From the NCBI RefSeq assembly GCF_000373985.1, contig NZ_KB893123.1, positions 1 through 64,000 on the forward strand: 64,000 nt of DNA, read 5' to 3'. Positions 16,349-25,377 of this stretch are shown piece by piece (within the stretch, counting starts at the first letter, position 1; each line of letters opens with the position of its first letter). The notes below the pieces were generated by a model that searched no databases, had not been told where the DNA came from, and saw only the letters and a program-made list of their open reading frames with translations. Source of the DNA: Desulfobacter curvatus DSM 3379 (GTDB lineage: Bacteria; Desulfobacterota; Desulfobacteria; Desulfobacterales; Desulfobacteraceae). Made by a program: the position numbers and the translations under genes.

Positions 16349-16618
16349 TTAATGTCCAGCAAGTGCAGCAACAGCAGGACCGATTGCAGGATGAACGAAC
16401 AGAAGGATCATCGCAACAACCAGAGCGTAGATACACAGAGATTCGATCAGAGCAAGACCGATCAGCATGTTCACCTGGATTTTACCAGCTGCTTCAGGAT
16501 TTCTTGAGATACCTGACATGGCACCATTCAAACCAAGACCCTGACCAATGCCGCAACCAAATGCAGCGATACCAATGGCAAAACCTGCTGCCCAGACACT
16601 ACCAACGAGAAATTCCAT
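16349..16618 (-). CDS. atpE: ATP synthase F0 subunit c
   Basis: An 89-residue two-helix proteolipid that forms the rotor ring. Helix 1 carries the glycine-rich GCGIGQGLG; helix 2 carries the ion-carrying Glu in ALIESLCIYALV. Gln in helix 1, with Glu-Ser and Tyr in helix 2, matches most of the sodium-binding set known from Ilyobacter tartaricus, but the Thr after Ser is Leu, so proton coupling remains likely. AAAGGAG precedes the ATG. Last gene of atpZ-atpI-atpB-atpE, with a strong terminator behind. F1 genes are not in this window, so the ATP synthase genes are split. Confidence 0.97.
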   Translation of the reverse strand: MEFLVGSVWAAGFAIGIAAFGCGIGQGLGLNGAMSGISRNPEAAGKIQVNMLIGLALIESLCIYALVVAMILLFVHPAIGPAVAALAGH

Positions 16619-16708
16619 GAGATTTACTCCTTTAATAAAGTATTATAAACAAACGGGCTTCTTCCAAAATCCCGTAAAAAAGCTTAATTCATTACTGTTT
16701 CATAAAAT

Positions 16709-17398
16709 TTAATGTGCTTCTTCAATGGCGCCGGCAATGTACATGGTCGGCAGCAGGAAGAATACAATGGCCTGAATCAAAGATACAAGGATACCCATTG
16801 CCATGATGGGAAGGGGTACCAGTAAAGGACCGGCCAGCATCAGAAGGATGCCAACGACCAACTCATGCCCCATCATATTGCCGAAGAGACGCAAAGTGAG
16901 GGAGAGTACGCGTGCCAGGTGACCGATGACTTCAATAACAAAGAAAAGAGGCATAAGTGCCGGTACGGGTCCCAGGAAATGTTTAATATATTTTGCGCCG
17001 TGTTTCTTGACACCGATCACATGGCTCCATGCCACGACGATGATGGCCAAGGCAACAGTCGTGTTGATGGAAGCTGTGGGCGGATAGAATCCGGGAACCA
17101 GGCCGAACAGGTTACCTAAAAGGACAAACAGGAAAACAGTCAGCAACAGCGGATAGGAATCTCTTCCCTCTTCACCGGTAATACCAACCATAAACTCTTC
17201 AAGCCCGGAAATAATTACCTCAAAAACATTCTGAACGGTCTTGGGTACAAGGGCGACACTTTTGCCGCCAATCCAACCCAGAATAACGAGAATAATCATA
17301 GCAAACCACATGTAAGTGACATGAGGATGGGCACCTGCCCAATCTTCCAGACCAAATAAACTAAATAACGAAGTAAGAAATAGATATGGGTGTTCCAC
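16709..17398 (-). CDS. atpB: ATP synthase F0 subunit a
   Basis: A 229-residue polytopic membrane protein forming the ion half-channels beside the c ring. The essential Arg is in SLTLRLFGNMMGHELV, and the last helices (VSLIQAIVFFLLPTMYIAGAIEE) match the family. Length is normal for the short deltaproteobacterial form. The gene begins two bases after the atpI stop, so translation is probably coupled. Confidence 0.96.
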   Translation of the reverse strand: MEHPYLFLTSLFSLFGLEDWAGAHPHVTYMWFAMIILVILGWIGGKSVALVPKTVQNVFEVIISGLEEFMVGITGEEGRDSYPLLLTVFLFVLLGNLFGLVPGFYPPTASINTTVALAIIVVAWSHVIGVKKHGAKYIKHFLGPVPALMPLFFVIEVIGHLARVLSLTLRLFGNMMGHELVVGILLMLAGPLLVPLPIMAMGILVSLIQAIVFFLLPTMYIAGAIEEAH

Positions 17399-17399
17399 C

Positions 17400-17801
17400 T
17401 TAAACCGCCTCCCTGAATATAATCTTGGTTAATTCAATTGCCGCTGCTATAAACGTGCTTGCCACTACTACGGAAAGGCCTACCAAAAGCCCTGCCGGAT
17501 GTACGCTGCGGTTTGCGATCAGCAGAAAAATAATCACTGCCGTCAACGCAAAACGCAGATAATATTTTACCAGAAGCGCACCGATCAGGGATTTGCCCTT
17601 TTCAAGCACCCGCTTCTGGTTGATATTCTTAGTCACTGTATTTTTAAGAACATGAAAGTTGATTGTCACAATCAAACCGCCCAGGAAAACCCCGAGATAC
17701 ACTTTTTGGGGGGCCAGGATCAGTGCCGCAAGGCTTGATCCGATAAAGAGAAACCAGTTGGTTCGTGTGATAAAGTCCACTATTTTCTCAAGTTCTTCCA
17801 T
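17400..17801 (-). CDS. atpI: ATP synthase subunit I family protein
   Basis: A 133-residue membrane protein with four likely helices (for example LFIGSSLAALILAP and LVGLSVVVASTFIAAAIEL). AtpI-type proteins help assemble the c ring. The ATG overlaps the stop of atpZ (TAATG), and atpB follows after one base. The assignment comes from the position and the helix layout; sequence in this family is weakly conserved. Confidence 0.8.
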   Translation of the reverse strand: MEELEKIVDFITRTNWFLFIGSSLAALILAPQKVYLGVFLGGLIVTINFHVLKNTVTKNINQKRVLEKGKSLIGALLVKYYLRFALTAVIIFLLIANRSVHPAGLLVGLSVVVASTFIAAAIELTKIIFREAV

Positions 17802-18022
17802 TAATATTTTCCCGCTTTTTTTCCGGCCCTGATAATGTTGCTGAACCCGGCTGCTATGCCGACCCCAAGCCCCACCAGCAAAAGAATGGGTTTTGTACCA
17901 AAAACACTATCAAGCCAGTATCCAAGTGCCAGTCCGATGACAATGGCCAGAGCCACGGATATGCCAAGACTTGCAAAATATCCCAGCTCACGAAAGGTGT
18001 TACCCTTATCTTTCTCTGCCAT
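17801..18022 (-). CDS. atpZ: AtpZ/AtpI-like F0 accessory protein
   Basis: A 73-residue protein with two membrane helices (YFASLGISVALAIVIGLALG and KPILLLVGLGVGIAAGFS) joined by a YWLDSVFGT turn, which is the signature of the small AtpZ family associated with F-type ATPases. Start 18022 has AAAGG upstream; a longer frame to 18097 lacks a ribosome site. First gene of the F0 operon. Confidence 0.82.
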   Translation of the reverse strand: MAEKDKGNTFRELGYFASLGISVALAIVIGLALGYWLDSVFGTKPILLLVGLGVGIAAGFSNIIRAGKKAGKY

Positions 18023-18137
18023 TTTTATCAACCTTTCCCGGCAGCTTATTTGCCGATTTCCCCGGCAGCTGTAATCCTCAAATTGTCTTGAGAGCAAATA
18101 TCATATGATCCCAATGAAGTCAACGTGAAAAAACGTT

Positions 18138-19187
18138 TTACATAATATCAAGGAATCCGTTGGTATACGGCCCTCTAACCCTTCCGATCAACCTTGCCGG
18201 AATATCGTTTTTCTCCATAATATCCACACATTGCACAGCCTGGTCCCGGGGCATAAAAAGCAAAAGCCCGCCCGATGTCTGGGGGTCGAACATTAAATCA
18301 CTTCGCACCCGATCCGTTCCTTGTGCCACACGGGTATTCGGGGCAAAAAAACTTTTATTTTTATGGGCACCGGCCGGAAGCAGGCCCATGGCGGCATACT
18401 CCATGACCCCGTCCAGCACCCCGACCTTTTCAGTGTAAATTTCAATACGCATGCCTGAGCCTTTAGCCGCTTCAATCAAATGCCCCCCAAGCCCAAAACC
18501 TGTAACATCAGTACAGGCATGAACATGAAAATCTTTAGCGATCAGGGCCGCATGTTTGTTCAGGGTAGACATGGTTTTTACAGCCTGCTTAACCTGGTCC
18601 TCGGATGCAAGTCCACCTTTGATCGCCGTGGAGATAATGCCGGTGCCGATGGGTTTGGTCAAAATGACGGCATCACCCGCCTTTGCCCGGCTGTTGGCCC
18701 AAACCCGGTCCGGGTGCACGATACCGGTCACCGACAGCCCGTACTTGATTTCAGGATCATCCACGGAATGGCCGCCCACAAGTGCTGCGCCCGACTCTTT
18801 AATTTTATCGAGCCCGCCTTCAAGAATCCGGGGAAGAATGCCTGCGTCAAGGTCGCATGACGGAAAGCAGACAATATTCATAACCGTAATGGGTGTCCCC
18901 CCCATGGCATAGACATCGGACAGGGAATTAGCCGCAGCAATCTGACCAAAATCATAGGGATCGTCGGCCACAGGTGTCAAAAAATCAAGGGTCTGGACAA
19001 TGGCCGTCTCGTCGGACAGGCGAAACACACCGGCATCATCCGGGTGTTCAAGCCCGATGATCAAATCCGGATGGAACGGTATTTCAAGTTTTGACACGAT
19101 TTTATCCAGGGCCCCTGGATCCAGTTTAGCCGCTCAACCGGCGGCTTTTACTGTGCGAGTCAAAAAAAACTGTTCCGGTTTATCCAT
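18138..19187 (-). CDS. selD: Selenide, water dikinase, itself a selenoprotein (UGA = Sec18)
   Basis: Makes selenophosphate from selenide and ATP for selenocysteine and selenouridine synthesis. Read from ATG 19187, the frame gives TRTVKAAG, then UGA at 19134-19136, then AAKLDPGAL and on into the SelD core (DDAGVFRL, QTLDFLTPVADDPY, DPQTSGGLL), 349 residues in total. The UGA stands exactly where SelD has its catalytic Cys or Sec, so it should be decoded as selenocysteine; a gene caller stopping there would start at 19097 and lose 30 residues including the active site. AAGGAT overlapping the pgeF stop is the ribosome site, 12 bases after that gene. A hairpin after the UGA fits a SECIS. Confidence 0.95.
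19104..19133 (-). promoter_or_regulatory. Candidate bacterial SECIS hairpin in selD
   Basis: Thirteen bases past the UGA the mRNA can form ATCCAG-GGGCC-CTGGAT (19104-19120), a stem with a G-rich apical loop at the distance expected for SelB recognition. Inferred from position and structure; not folded by program. Confidence 0.6.
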
Positions 19188-19199
19188 TATTCTGTATCC

Positions 19200-19982
19200 T
19201 TAATTTTTAAGGGCAATCACTGCGGCAAAACGTCCGGTGGCCTTGTTTTCCCTGAAAGAGTAAAACAGATCCGTACGGCACCGGGTGCAAAGCCCCATGG
19301 TTTCAATATGTTCATCCAACACACCCTGGGCCCCGAGTTGATCCCGGGAAATCTGCCAGAAATCAAAATAGGGGCGGTCCTTTTCTTTATATTGCCATAA
19401 TGTTTCGGGAATTTCCCGCTTATAATTAATAAACTGTGCGCAGCAAGGGCCAAGAGAAGGAGAAATGCCGGCCCGGATGCTTGCAGGGGTACATCCGAAC
19501 TGCGTGACCATGGTATTGATGCAACGGCCTAAAATATCTGCCACACTGCCCCGCCAGCCGGAATGGACATTGGCAACCACCTCTTTTTGCGGGTCGTACA
19601 GGACTACGGCCTGGCAGTCTGCCACCTGGATCGCAAGCCCCAGGCCTTTAAGGTTTGTAACGGCGGCATCTGCTTTAACTATTATAGAAGGTGCCGTCCC
19701 CTGCCCGTTCCATACAGCACCTGCCGCATCCTTTTCTGATTTAATCACGGCAATGTCAGTGCCGTGCACCTGATTTAAAAACAGACCCCGGTTCAGACCT
19801 ATGGATGACAGCATCAAATTCCTGTTCCGGTTTACAATATCAGGGTCATCACCCGTGCTCAATCCGACATTCAATCCTAGAAACGGCCCTTTGCTGTATC
19901 CTTCGGCCCTGGAAAAAACGCCGTGAACCAGCCCGGGAAAAACATTCAGATGATCAAATGTTAAAGGATCAGGACCCGCCAT
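19200..19982 (-). CDS. pgeF: Peptidoglycan editing factor / YfiH-type laccase-domain protein
   Basis: A 260-residue protein of the DUF152 family. E. coli YfiH acts on cytoplasmic muropeptide precursors carrying wrong amino acids; other members have purine nucleoside phosphorylase or copper oxidase activity. The metal-binding set is visible: NQVHGTDI, ADCQAVVLYD and NVHSGWRGSV (His, Cys, His). Start 19982 overlaps the end of the adenylyltransferase gene by 14 bases; the longer open frame to 20138 is antisense-free but lies in that gene and is unlikely. selD follows 12 bases later. Confidence 0.88.
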   Translation of the reverse strand: MAGPDPLTFDHLNVFPGLVHGVFSRAEGYSKGPFLGLNVGLSTGDDPDIVNRNRNLMLSSIGLNRGLFLNQVHGTDIAVIKSEKDAAGAVWNGQGTAPSIIVKADAAVTNLKGLGLAIQVADCQAVVLYDPQKEVVANVHSGWRGSVADILGRCINTMVTQFGCTPASIRAGISPSLGPCCAQFINYKREIPETLWQYKEKDRPYFDFWQISRDQLGAQGVLDEHIETMGLCTRCRTDLFYSFRENKATGRFAAVIALKN

Positions 19983-20457
19983 AAAATTTTTGCCCAATAC
20001 GTTCAATAATTTTTGATGTGGAAATATCTTCCTCAAACGCCACACGTTCCACGCGCCCGCCGCAGCCTTTGACAAACTCAGCGCCAATGATTTTATCCTC
20101 GGGCCAATCCGCCCCCTTGACCAGAACCTGGGGAACAATGCCTCGAATCAACGCTTCCGGATCAGGCGCATCGAACAGCACCACATGGTCAACACAGCTT
20201 AGGGCCGCCACAACACGGGCCCGCTGGGCCTGGCAGATCACAGGCCGACGATCACCTTTGATCTGCCGGACGGACAGATCGGAATTCAGACCCAGCACAA
20301 GCACATCCCCGAATGATTTTGCTTTTTCAAGGTAAGCCACATGGCCTGCATGAAGAATGTCAAAGCAACCGTTGGTAAACACGACGGTCCGGCCAAGGGT
20401 TTTGTATCCATCAGCCAGACGGCACATCTCATCCAGCGTAACAATTTTATTAGCCAT
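19969..20457 (-). CDS. D-glycero-beta-D-manno-heptose 1-phosphate adenylyltransferase
   Basis: A 162-residue nucleotidyltransferase equal to the C-terminal half of HldE (RfaE2). It makes ADP-heptose for the inner core of lipopolysaccharide. FTNGCFDILHAGHVAYLEKA has the HxGH active-site motif, and STSKIIERI gives the second ATP-binding motif. It is stand-alone, so the kinase half must be encoded elsewhere. Its ATG comes two bases after the amidase stop, and its end overlaps pgeF. Confidence 0.92.
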   Translation of the reverse strand: MANKIVTLDEMCRLADGYKTLGRTVVFTNGCFDILHAGHVAYLEKAKSFGDVLVLGLNSDLSVRQIKGDRRPVICQAQRARVVAALSCVDHVVLFDAPDPEALIRGIVPQVLVKGADWPEDKIIGAEFVKGCGGRVERVAFEEDISTSKIIERIGQKFYGGS

Positions 20458-20458
20458 A

Positions 20459-21253
20459 TTAACCGTAGACATCCCCCCTGCGGTCCTGTCCAACGGGGAT
20501 GGTTTTCCGCACCCGATCCACCAGGTCCATCTCAATGTCAGCCATGATGATACCGGACTTATCATCGCCCTGGGCAAGAACAGAACCGTTGGGATCAACA
20601 ATCATGGAACTGCCCGGAAAAACAAGTCCGTTTGTATCCGTACCCGTACGGTTGCAGCAAACAAACCAAGCCTGGTTTTCAATGGCCCGTGCCTGGATTA
20701 ATGTCTGCCAATGGGCCACCCGGGTAAGGGGCCACTGGGCACTGATCACAAAAAGCCGCGCCCCGTCAAGGAAAAGGCGGCGGGCAAGTTCGGGAAATCG
20801 CAGATCATAGCAGATCATTGCCCCGACGCGGCCCAGACTGGTGTCTGCCGTCACCATCTCATCTCCCCGGGCATAGTGCAAATCCTCACCCGTCAAAGGA
20901 AACAGATGCAATTTGCGGTACCTGACCCGAATCTCACCGTCCCTGTCAATGAAATAGAGGGTATTAAATACCCGACCCTCCTTTTGCTCGGGCATACTTC
21001 CGGCAACGGCCATGGATCGCTGGCGAGCAAATTCAGCCAGACGTTGAATCCCCTCTTTTACATCCGGCATCAGCCGGGCCATATTTTCATTGTCAAACCC
21101 GGTTAAAAAAAATTCAGGGCAGACCCCAAGGCATGCGCCCTGGTCAGCCAGGTGCCCCAGATGCCCAAGGGCAACAGAGAGATTGCCCCGGACATCTCCG
21201 TCTTTCACATCAAACTGCACGGCGCCGGCTTTAAACTTTGTTTCCGTGACCAT
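20459..21253 (-). CDS. Carbon-nitrogen hydrolase (nitrilase superfamily, omega-amidase-like)
   Basis: A 264-residue cytoplasmic hydrolase of C-N bonds in amides. The catalytic triad is visible as Glu in CPEFFLTGF, Lys in YRKLHLFPLTGED and Cys in GAMICYDLRFPELAR. The closest described type by these motifs is YafV / omega-amidase, which removes ammonia from 2-oxoglutaramate, but the substrate cannot be fixed by motif alone. The gene starts eight bases after the DAHP synthase stop in a tight leftward operon. Confidence 0.88.
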   Translation of the reverse strand: MVTETKFKAGAVQFDVKDGDVRGNLSVALGHLGHLADQGACLGVCPEFFLTGFDNENMARLMPDVKEGIQRLAEFARQRSMAVAGSMPEQKEGRVFNTLYFIDRDGEIRVRYRKLHLFPLTGEDLHYARGDEMVTADTSLGRVGAMICYDLRFPELARRLFLDGARLFVISAQWPLTRVAHWQTLIQARAIENQAWFVCCNRTGTDTNGLVFPGSSMIVDPNGSVLAQGDDKSGIIMADIEMDLVDRVRKTIPVGQDRRGDVYG

Positions 21254-21261
21254 ATCAGCCT

Positions 21262-22608
21262 TTAACGCTTTATCATATCAGCGATCTGGAACGCCACCTC
21301 CAGGCTCTGCTCCGCATTAAGCCGGGGGTCACAGGTGGTATCATATCGATTGTGAAGTTCCTCACTAACAATATTTCTGGCACCACCGACACATTCGGTT
21401 ACGTTTTTACCGGTCATTTCTAAATGAACGCCTCCCGGAATCGTGCCTTCTGCCCAGTGAATTTCAAAAAACCGGGTAATCTCCTTTAAAATTTCATTGA
21501 AATCCCGTGTCTTGTGTCCGGATTCAGAGGTAAACGTATTGGCATGCATGGGGTCGCAGTTCCACACGATATGAGACCCCTCTTTTTTGATTTCCCGAAG
21601 CAGGGCGGGCAGCTTTTTCTCAATGTTGCCACATCCCATTCGGGTAATCAGGGTCAATCTTCCCGGCTCATTTTCAGGATTAAGAACGTCAATGAGCTGT
21701 TTGATATTATCAATATCGTGATCCGGGCCGATTTTAACCCCGATCGGATTGAGCACCCCCTTCAAAAATTCAACATGGGCACCGTCCACCTGCCGGGTTC
21801 TCTCGCCGATCCAAAGCATATGTGCCGAACAATCATACCAGTCCCCTGTGGTGGAATCAATTCGGGTCAATGCCTCTTCGTAGGGCAGCAAAAGGGCTTC
21901 GTGGGAGGTGAAAATCTGGGTTTGGTTGATCTGGGGAATATCCGTGGTTATCCCGATTGTATTCATAAATTTTATGGCCTGATCAATCTGCCTGGCTAAA
22001 CGGTCATAGGACCTGCCCATGGGGGATTGCGCCACAAACTCCTGGTTCCAAGCCTGAACCCTGTGCAGCGCAGCGAAACCGCCCCGGGTAAATGCCCGCA
22101 ACAGGTTCAGGGTGGAGGCGGCCAGATAATATCCTTTAAGCATATATTTAGGGTTGGGGGTTCGTGCATTCATGGTAAATTCGCTTTTGTTGACCATGTC
22201 TCCACGATATGACGGCAGTTCAACGCCATCGACAGTTTCCGTATCTGATGATCGGGGCTTGGCAAACTGCCCGGCAATCCGGCCCACTTTTATGGCGGGT
22301 TTTCCACCGGCATAGGCCATAACAACAGCCATTTGCAGCAAAACCTTCATGGTCTCCCTGATGGTGGGTGCCGTAACCTGGGAAAAATCTTCTGAACAGT
22401 CGCCGCCCTGAAGCAAAAACGCCTCCCCTCTTGAGGCCTTGGCCAGCAGGCCCTTTAATGTTCTGATTTCCCCTGCAAAAACCAGCGGCGGCAGCAATGC
22501 CAAATCTTCAGTAACTTTTTCCAATGCTTTTTGATCCGGCCAGTTGGGTTGCTGAAGGGCCGTATAATTTTTCCAACTTGATTTTGTCCATCCATTTTGA
22601 TTTGTCAT
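21262..22608 (-). CDS. 3-deoxy-7-phosphoheptulonate synthase, class II
   Basis: Condenses phosphoenolpyruvate with erythrose 4-phosphate to begin the shikimate pathway. The 448-residue protein is the plant/Mycobacterium-type class II form: WTKSSWKNYTALQQPNW at the N-terminus, LLQGGDCSEDF with the metal-binding Cys, VGRIAGQFAKPRS, and MGCGNIEKKLPALL and WNCDPMHANT in the barrel. It is the first gene of the leftward set leading to selD. The ribosome site is weak. A repeat copy lies just upstream on the same strand. Confidence 0.95.
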   Translation of the reverse strand: MTNQNGWTKSSWKNYTALQQPNWPDQKALEKVTEDLALLPPLVFAGEIRTLKGLLAKASRGEAFLLQGGDCSEDFSQVTAPTIRETMKVLLQMAVVMAYAGGKPAIKVGRIAGQFAKPRSSDTETVDGVELPSYRGDMVNKSEFTMNARTPNPKYMLKGYYLAASTLNLLRAFTRGGFAALHRVQAWNQEFVAQSPMGRSYDRLARQIDQAIKFMNTIGITTDIPQINQTQIFTSHEALLLPYEEALTRIDSTTGDWYDCSAHMLWIGERTRQVDGAHVEFLKGVLNPIGVKIGPDHDIDNIKQLIDVLNPENEPGRLTLITRMGCGNIEKKLPALLREIKKEGSHIVWNCDPMHANTFTSESGHKTRDFNEILKEITRFFEIHWAEGTIPGGVHLEMTGKNVTECVGGARNIVSEELHNRYDTTCDPRLNAEQSLEVAFQIADMIKR

Positions 22609-22659
22609 GTTTTATACCGTCTTGTCCTTATTATTTCTTTTTTATAAGACTTACACAGG

Positions 22660-22720
22660 TCTTTCAACTTTCGTTGTGGGCTGAACCCCCGGTGAAAAAC
22701 CAGGTCGGCCATGGCTGTTA
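22660..22720 (-). repeat. Stop-codon-linked repeat, copy upstream of DAHP synthase
   Basis: Minus-strand copy: TAACAGCCATGGCCGACC, loop, then GTTCAGCCCACAACGAAAGTTG. CCTGG pairs with CCGGG (with G-U) where other copies have CCTGG/CCAGG. The tail CAAC-GAAA-GTTG forms a second small hairpin, and similarity to the cheB-upstream copy continues to about 22645 (CTGTGTAAGTCTTA). No same-strand gene ends before it. Confidence 0.8.
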
Positions 22721-23312
22721 TTTCATTTATAATCCATCAAAAATTCACACCCCGCAATTTAGAATGTTTATCCTGAAATTGCAAAGTATACAGCGAAAAA
22801 ATTTTTTGAGGTAAGCCTCCACCCGCACAAAACTCAATACTACTTTTAATAAATCAAGGCGAAAAATGATGCCGGACTTAATTTCTTTTTTACAAGCAAA
22901 AAAATATTGAAAAACCAAAACCAGAAGTATAAAACCAACTAATTAACTGAACCGGAGAAAGCGTTAACCCTCTCCGTCGCCAATACCATACAGCAGGAAC
23001 ATAGAATCCGTTAAGAATGCGAACGAGACGATTTCCCCAAGGCTTGGCCTTGATGGATTGATCGGCTAAGCTATGGCTATCACTTGATGATCCAGTTTTT
23101 TTTTCGTCAAACAGGAGGCTCAATACCATGATTTGGAATCAGTTTCCCCACAACGATTAGATAATATGTTAATATTATTATGTAATTTTAAAAATCGTGC
23201 CGCCAGAACCATCTTAAATTTTAAATAAACATTATAATACCGGCCCGTTACAAAAAAACTGGATCATTGAATATTATCAACAAAGCAGACCTAAAAGGGA
23301 GAAAAGTCTACA
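22721..23312. other. 592-base stretch without a supported gene
   Basis: AT-rich sequence between the repeat and the chemoreceptor. A minus-strand open frame at 22890-23129 (79 codons) has no ribosome site and no recognised motif; it could be a relic. GGGAGAAAAG just before 23313 is the receptor's ribosome site. No tRNA or riboswitch signature was seen. Confidence 0.5.
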
Positions 23313-25043
23313 ATGATGTTCAGCTCAATGAAACTAAAAACGAAATTGATGGTTTATGGCATTTTGTTTAGCGTTATTCCTCTTATTTTAATTTCTCTGA
23401 TTTCTTTTTTCCAGGATGCCCAAACGGCAAAGATTGTGAGGCGCGAAACTTCAGATTTGGCTATTGAAAACTTCGAGCATCTGATTAAAGGAGTCTATTC
23501 AATCTGCGAAGCAAGCCAGGAACAGGTTCAAGAAGCAGTCAACAACTCTCTAAACGTTGCCCGGAATATCATGAAGCAACAGGGCTCTATAAAATTGTCC
23601 AATGAGACCATTGAATGGCTGGCTGTGAATCAATATACGAAAGACAAACAAACAATTTCTCTTCCCAGGGTTATTGTAGGTGGGAAATGGATTGGAAAAA
23701 CAGACGATATGTCGGAAAAGTCGTCAATTGTTGATAAAGTTCAATCCTTGGTCGGGGGGACATGTACGATATTTCAACGTCTGAACGCATCGGGCAGCAT
23801 GTTGCGGATTGCTACAAACGTCGTAAAAAAAGATGGGAAAAGAGCGATAGGAACCTATATCCCCGCAATCAATCCTGACGGTAAACCAAATCCGGTCATC
23901 AAAGAAGTGCTTGGTGGAAAAACATTCAGGGGCCGGGCTTTTGTCGTTGACAGATGGTACATCACGGCTTACGAGCCAATATATGATGACAACAATAACG
24001 TTGTAGGCGTTCTTTATGTGGGGATTCCCCAGGAAAGCTTTAGCGGCCTGAGAAAAGCGGTCATAGACACAAAAGTCGGTAAAACCGGATATGTTTATGT
24101 TCTTGATTCCCAAGGGAACTATGTCATTTCACATCAAGGCCGAAGGGATGGGGAAAATATACTTACCTACCAATCCGAGGACGGGTCCTTCCCGATAAAA
24201 AATATTATCAAAACGGCACACACCCTGCCTGAAAACGGTGTCGGCGTAATGAGATACAGGTGGGATGCCAAAGACGGTAAAGGCGAGGTGGAAAAAGTAA
24301 TAAGGCTTATGTATTTTAAACCTTGGGACTGGATTATTGTAGCAGGATTGCCGGTTCGTGAATTTGATGCCACCAATAATATGATAGAAAAGATAAACGA
24401 AATTGCAAATAACACAGCCAAAGGCAGTGAAACGACAAACGCAGCCGTTAAAGCTGCAAAAGAGGTTTCCCAAAAGGTGGGTGAGCTTGGGAAAAGCGCA
24501 TCTGAAATCAGCAAGGTAACGGAAACCATTTCAGATATTTCAGAGCAGACAAATCTCCTTGCCCTGAATGCTACAATTGAAGCTGCAAGAGCAGGTGACG
24601 CAGGCAAGGGATTTGCCGTTGTTGCAGGAGAAATTAAAGCACTTGCACAGCAGACAGCAGACGCGACAAATGAAATAGGCAACAAGATAACCGCTGTTCA
24701 AACAACAACAACCGAATCTGTTACTGCAATTAATTCCATTGTAAATATCATCAATGAAATCAATAAAATTGTAATAACTGTTGCCACCGCGATTGAAGAA
24801 CAATCTGCAACAACCCAAGAGATAGCAAATAATGTAACCCAAGCTGCTCAAGGGATACAGGAAGTAAGCGAAAATGTAAGCCAAACGTCTACTATAGCAG
24901 GAGAAGTAACAAAAGATATCATCGAGGTAAGTCAGGCAGTCAACGAAATGAATGCCGGAAGCCATCAGGTAGAAACCAGCGCTGTGGAACTATCGAAATT
25001 AGCTGAACAGCTAAACAAAATGGTTGGAGAATTTAAGATATAA
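23313..25043 (+). CDS. Chemoreceptor-like protein: Cache sensor joined straight to a short MCP signalling domain
   Basis: A 576-residue protein with one N-terminal membrane helix (about 11-32), a double-Cache type sensor (about 33-345, ending YFKPWDWIIVAGLPV) and an MCP signalling hairpin with tip EQTNLLALNATIEAARAG near residues 411-428. No second membrane helix and no HAMP lie between WDWIIVAGL and the hairpin, and the N-terminal arm is about 60 residues against about 145 in the C-terminal arm. As written, sensor and signalling parts would be on the same side of the membrane. An in-frame deletion, or a receptor sensing inside the cell, would explain it. The TAA stop begins a dispersed repeat. 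Confidence 0.88.
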   Translation: MMFSSMKLKTKLMVYGILFSVIPLILISLISFFQDAQTAKIVRRETSDLAIENFEHLIKGVYSICEASQEQVQEAVNNSLNVARNIMKQQGSIKLSNETIEWLAVNQYTKDKQTISLPRVIVGGKWIGKTDDMSEKSSIVDKVQSLVGGTCTIFQRLNASGSMLRIATNVVKKDGKRAIGTYIPAINPDGKPNPVIKEVLGGKTFRGRAFVVDRWYITAYEPIYDDNNNVVGVLYVGIPQESFSGLRKAVIDTKVGKTGYVYVLDSQGNYVISHQGRRDGENILTYQSEDGSFPIKNIIKTAHTLPENGVGVMRYRWDAKDGKGEVEKVIRLMYFKPWDWIIVAGLPVREFDATNNMIEKINEIANNTAKGSETTNAAVKAAKEVSQKVGELGKSASEISKVTETISDISEQTNLLALNATIEAARAGDAGKGFAVVAGEIKALAQQTADATNEIGNKITAVQTTTTESVTAINSIVNIINEINKIVITVATAIEEQSATTQEIANNVTQAAQGIQEVSENVSQTSTIAGEVTKDIIEVSQAVNEMNAGSHQVETSAVELSKLAEQLNKMVGEFKI

Positions 25044-25106
25044 CGGCCACGGGCCGTCCTTGGGTACATCTCCCAGGCTTCGGCCCACAACAAACATAGA
25101 AAAAAT
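25041..25106 (+). repeat. Stop-codon-linked repeat, copy behind the Cache chemoreceptor
   Basis: Begins with the gene's TAA stop: TAACGGCCACGGGCCG. GGGCCG pairs with CGGCCC and CCTTGGG with CCCAGG, giving a long hairpin. Ends CACAACAAACATAGAAAAAAT. Confidence 0.85.
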
Positions 25107-25377
25107 TTAATTAAAGCAGGCACCTGACAAATCAAATTCCAAAATCTCTCAATTTTTTAAAAACTGCATACATTCGCCTGCCGAAATGCGGGGTTCCCCT
25201 CATTGTTAGATAACACGTTCCAGTGTTAAATTTCACGTGCGCTATGAAGGCAATGGGAAACGCCAAAAGAGCAAAAAATGTTGCACACAAGTCATTTTCT
25301 ATTGACGGGAACCAAAACTTTAAGCCTGCACCCATGAGGTTCAAGCCGTATATTCCACAGCGAAAGAAGAGGCGTCC

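Noticed and set aside
18138..19097. selD starting at the internal ATG 19097
   Set aside because: That start removes the ATP-binding and catalytic N-terminus; the upstream frame with UGA encodes the conserved residues and has a ribosome site.
22890..23129. 79-codon minus-strand ORF before the Cache receptor
   Set aside because: No ribosome site, no recognised domain; kept only as a possible relic in the intergenic note.
25041..25106. Dispersed element as an integron attC site (both begin with TAAC near stop codons)
   Set aside because: The far end lacks the GTTRRRY core, copies lie on both strands next to housekeeping genes, and no integron integrase is present.
25132..25344. 70-codon minus-strand ORF between the Cache receptor and the lone receiver
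   Set aside because: No ribosome site and no recognised family; may be old repeat sequence but not supported as a gene.
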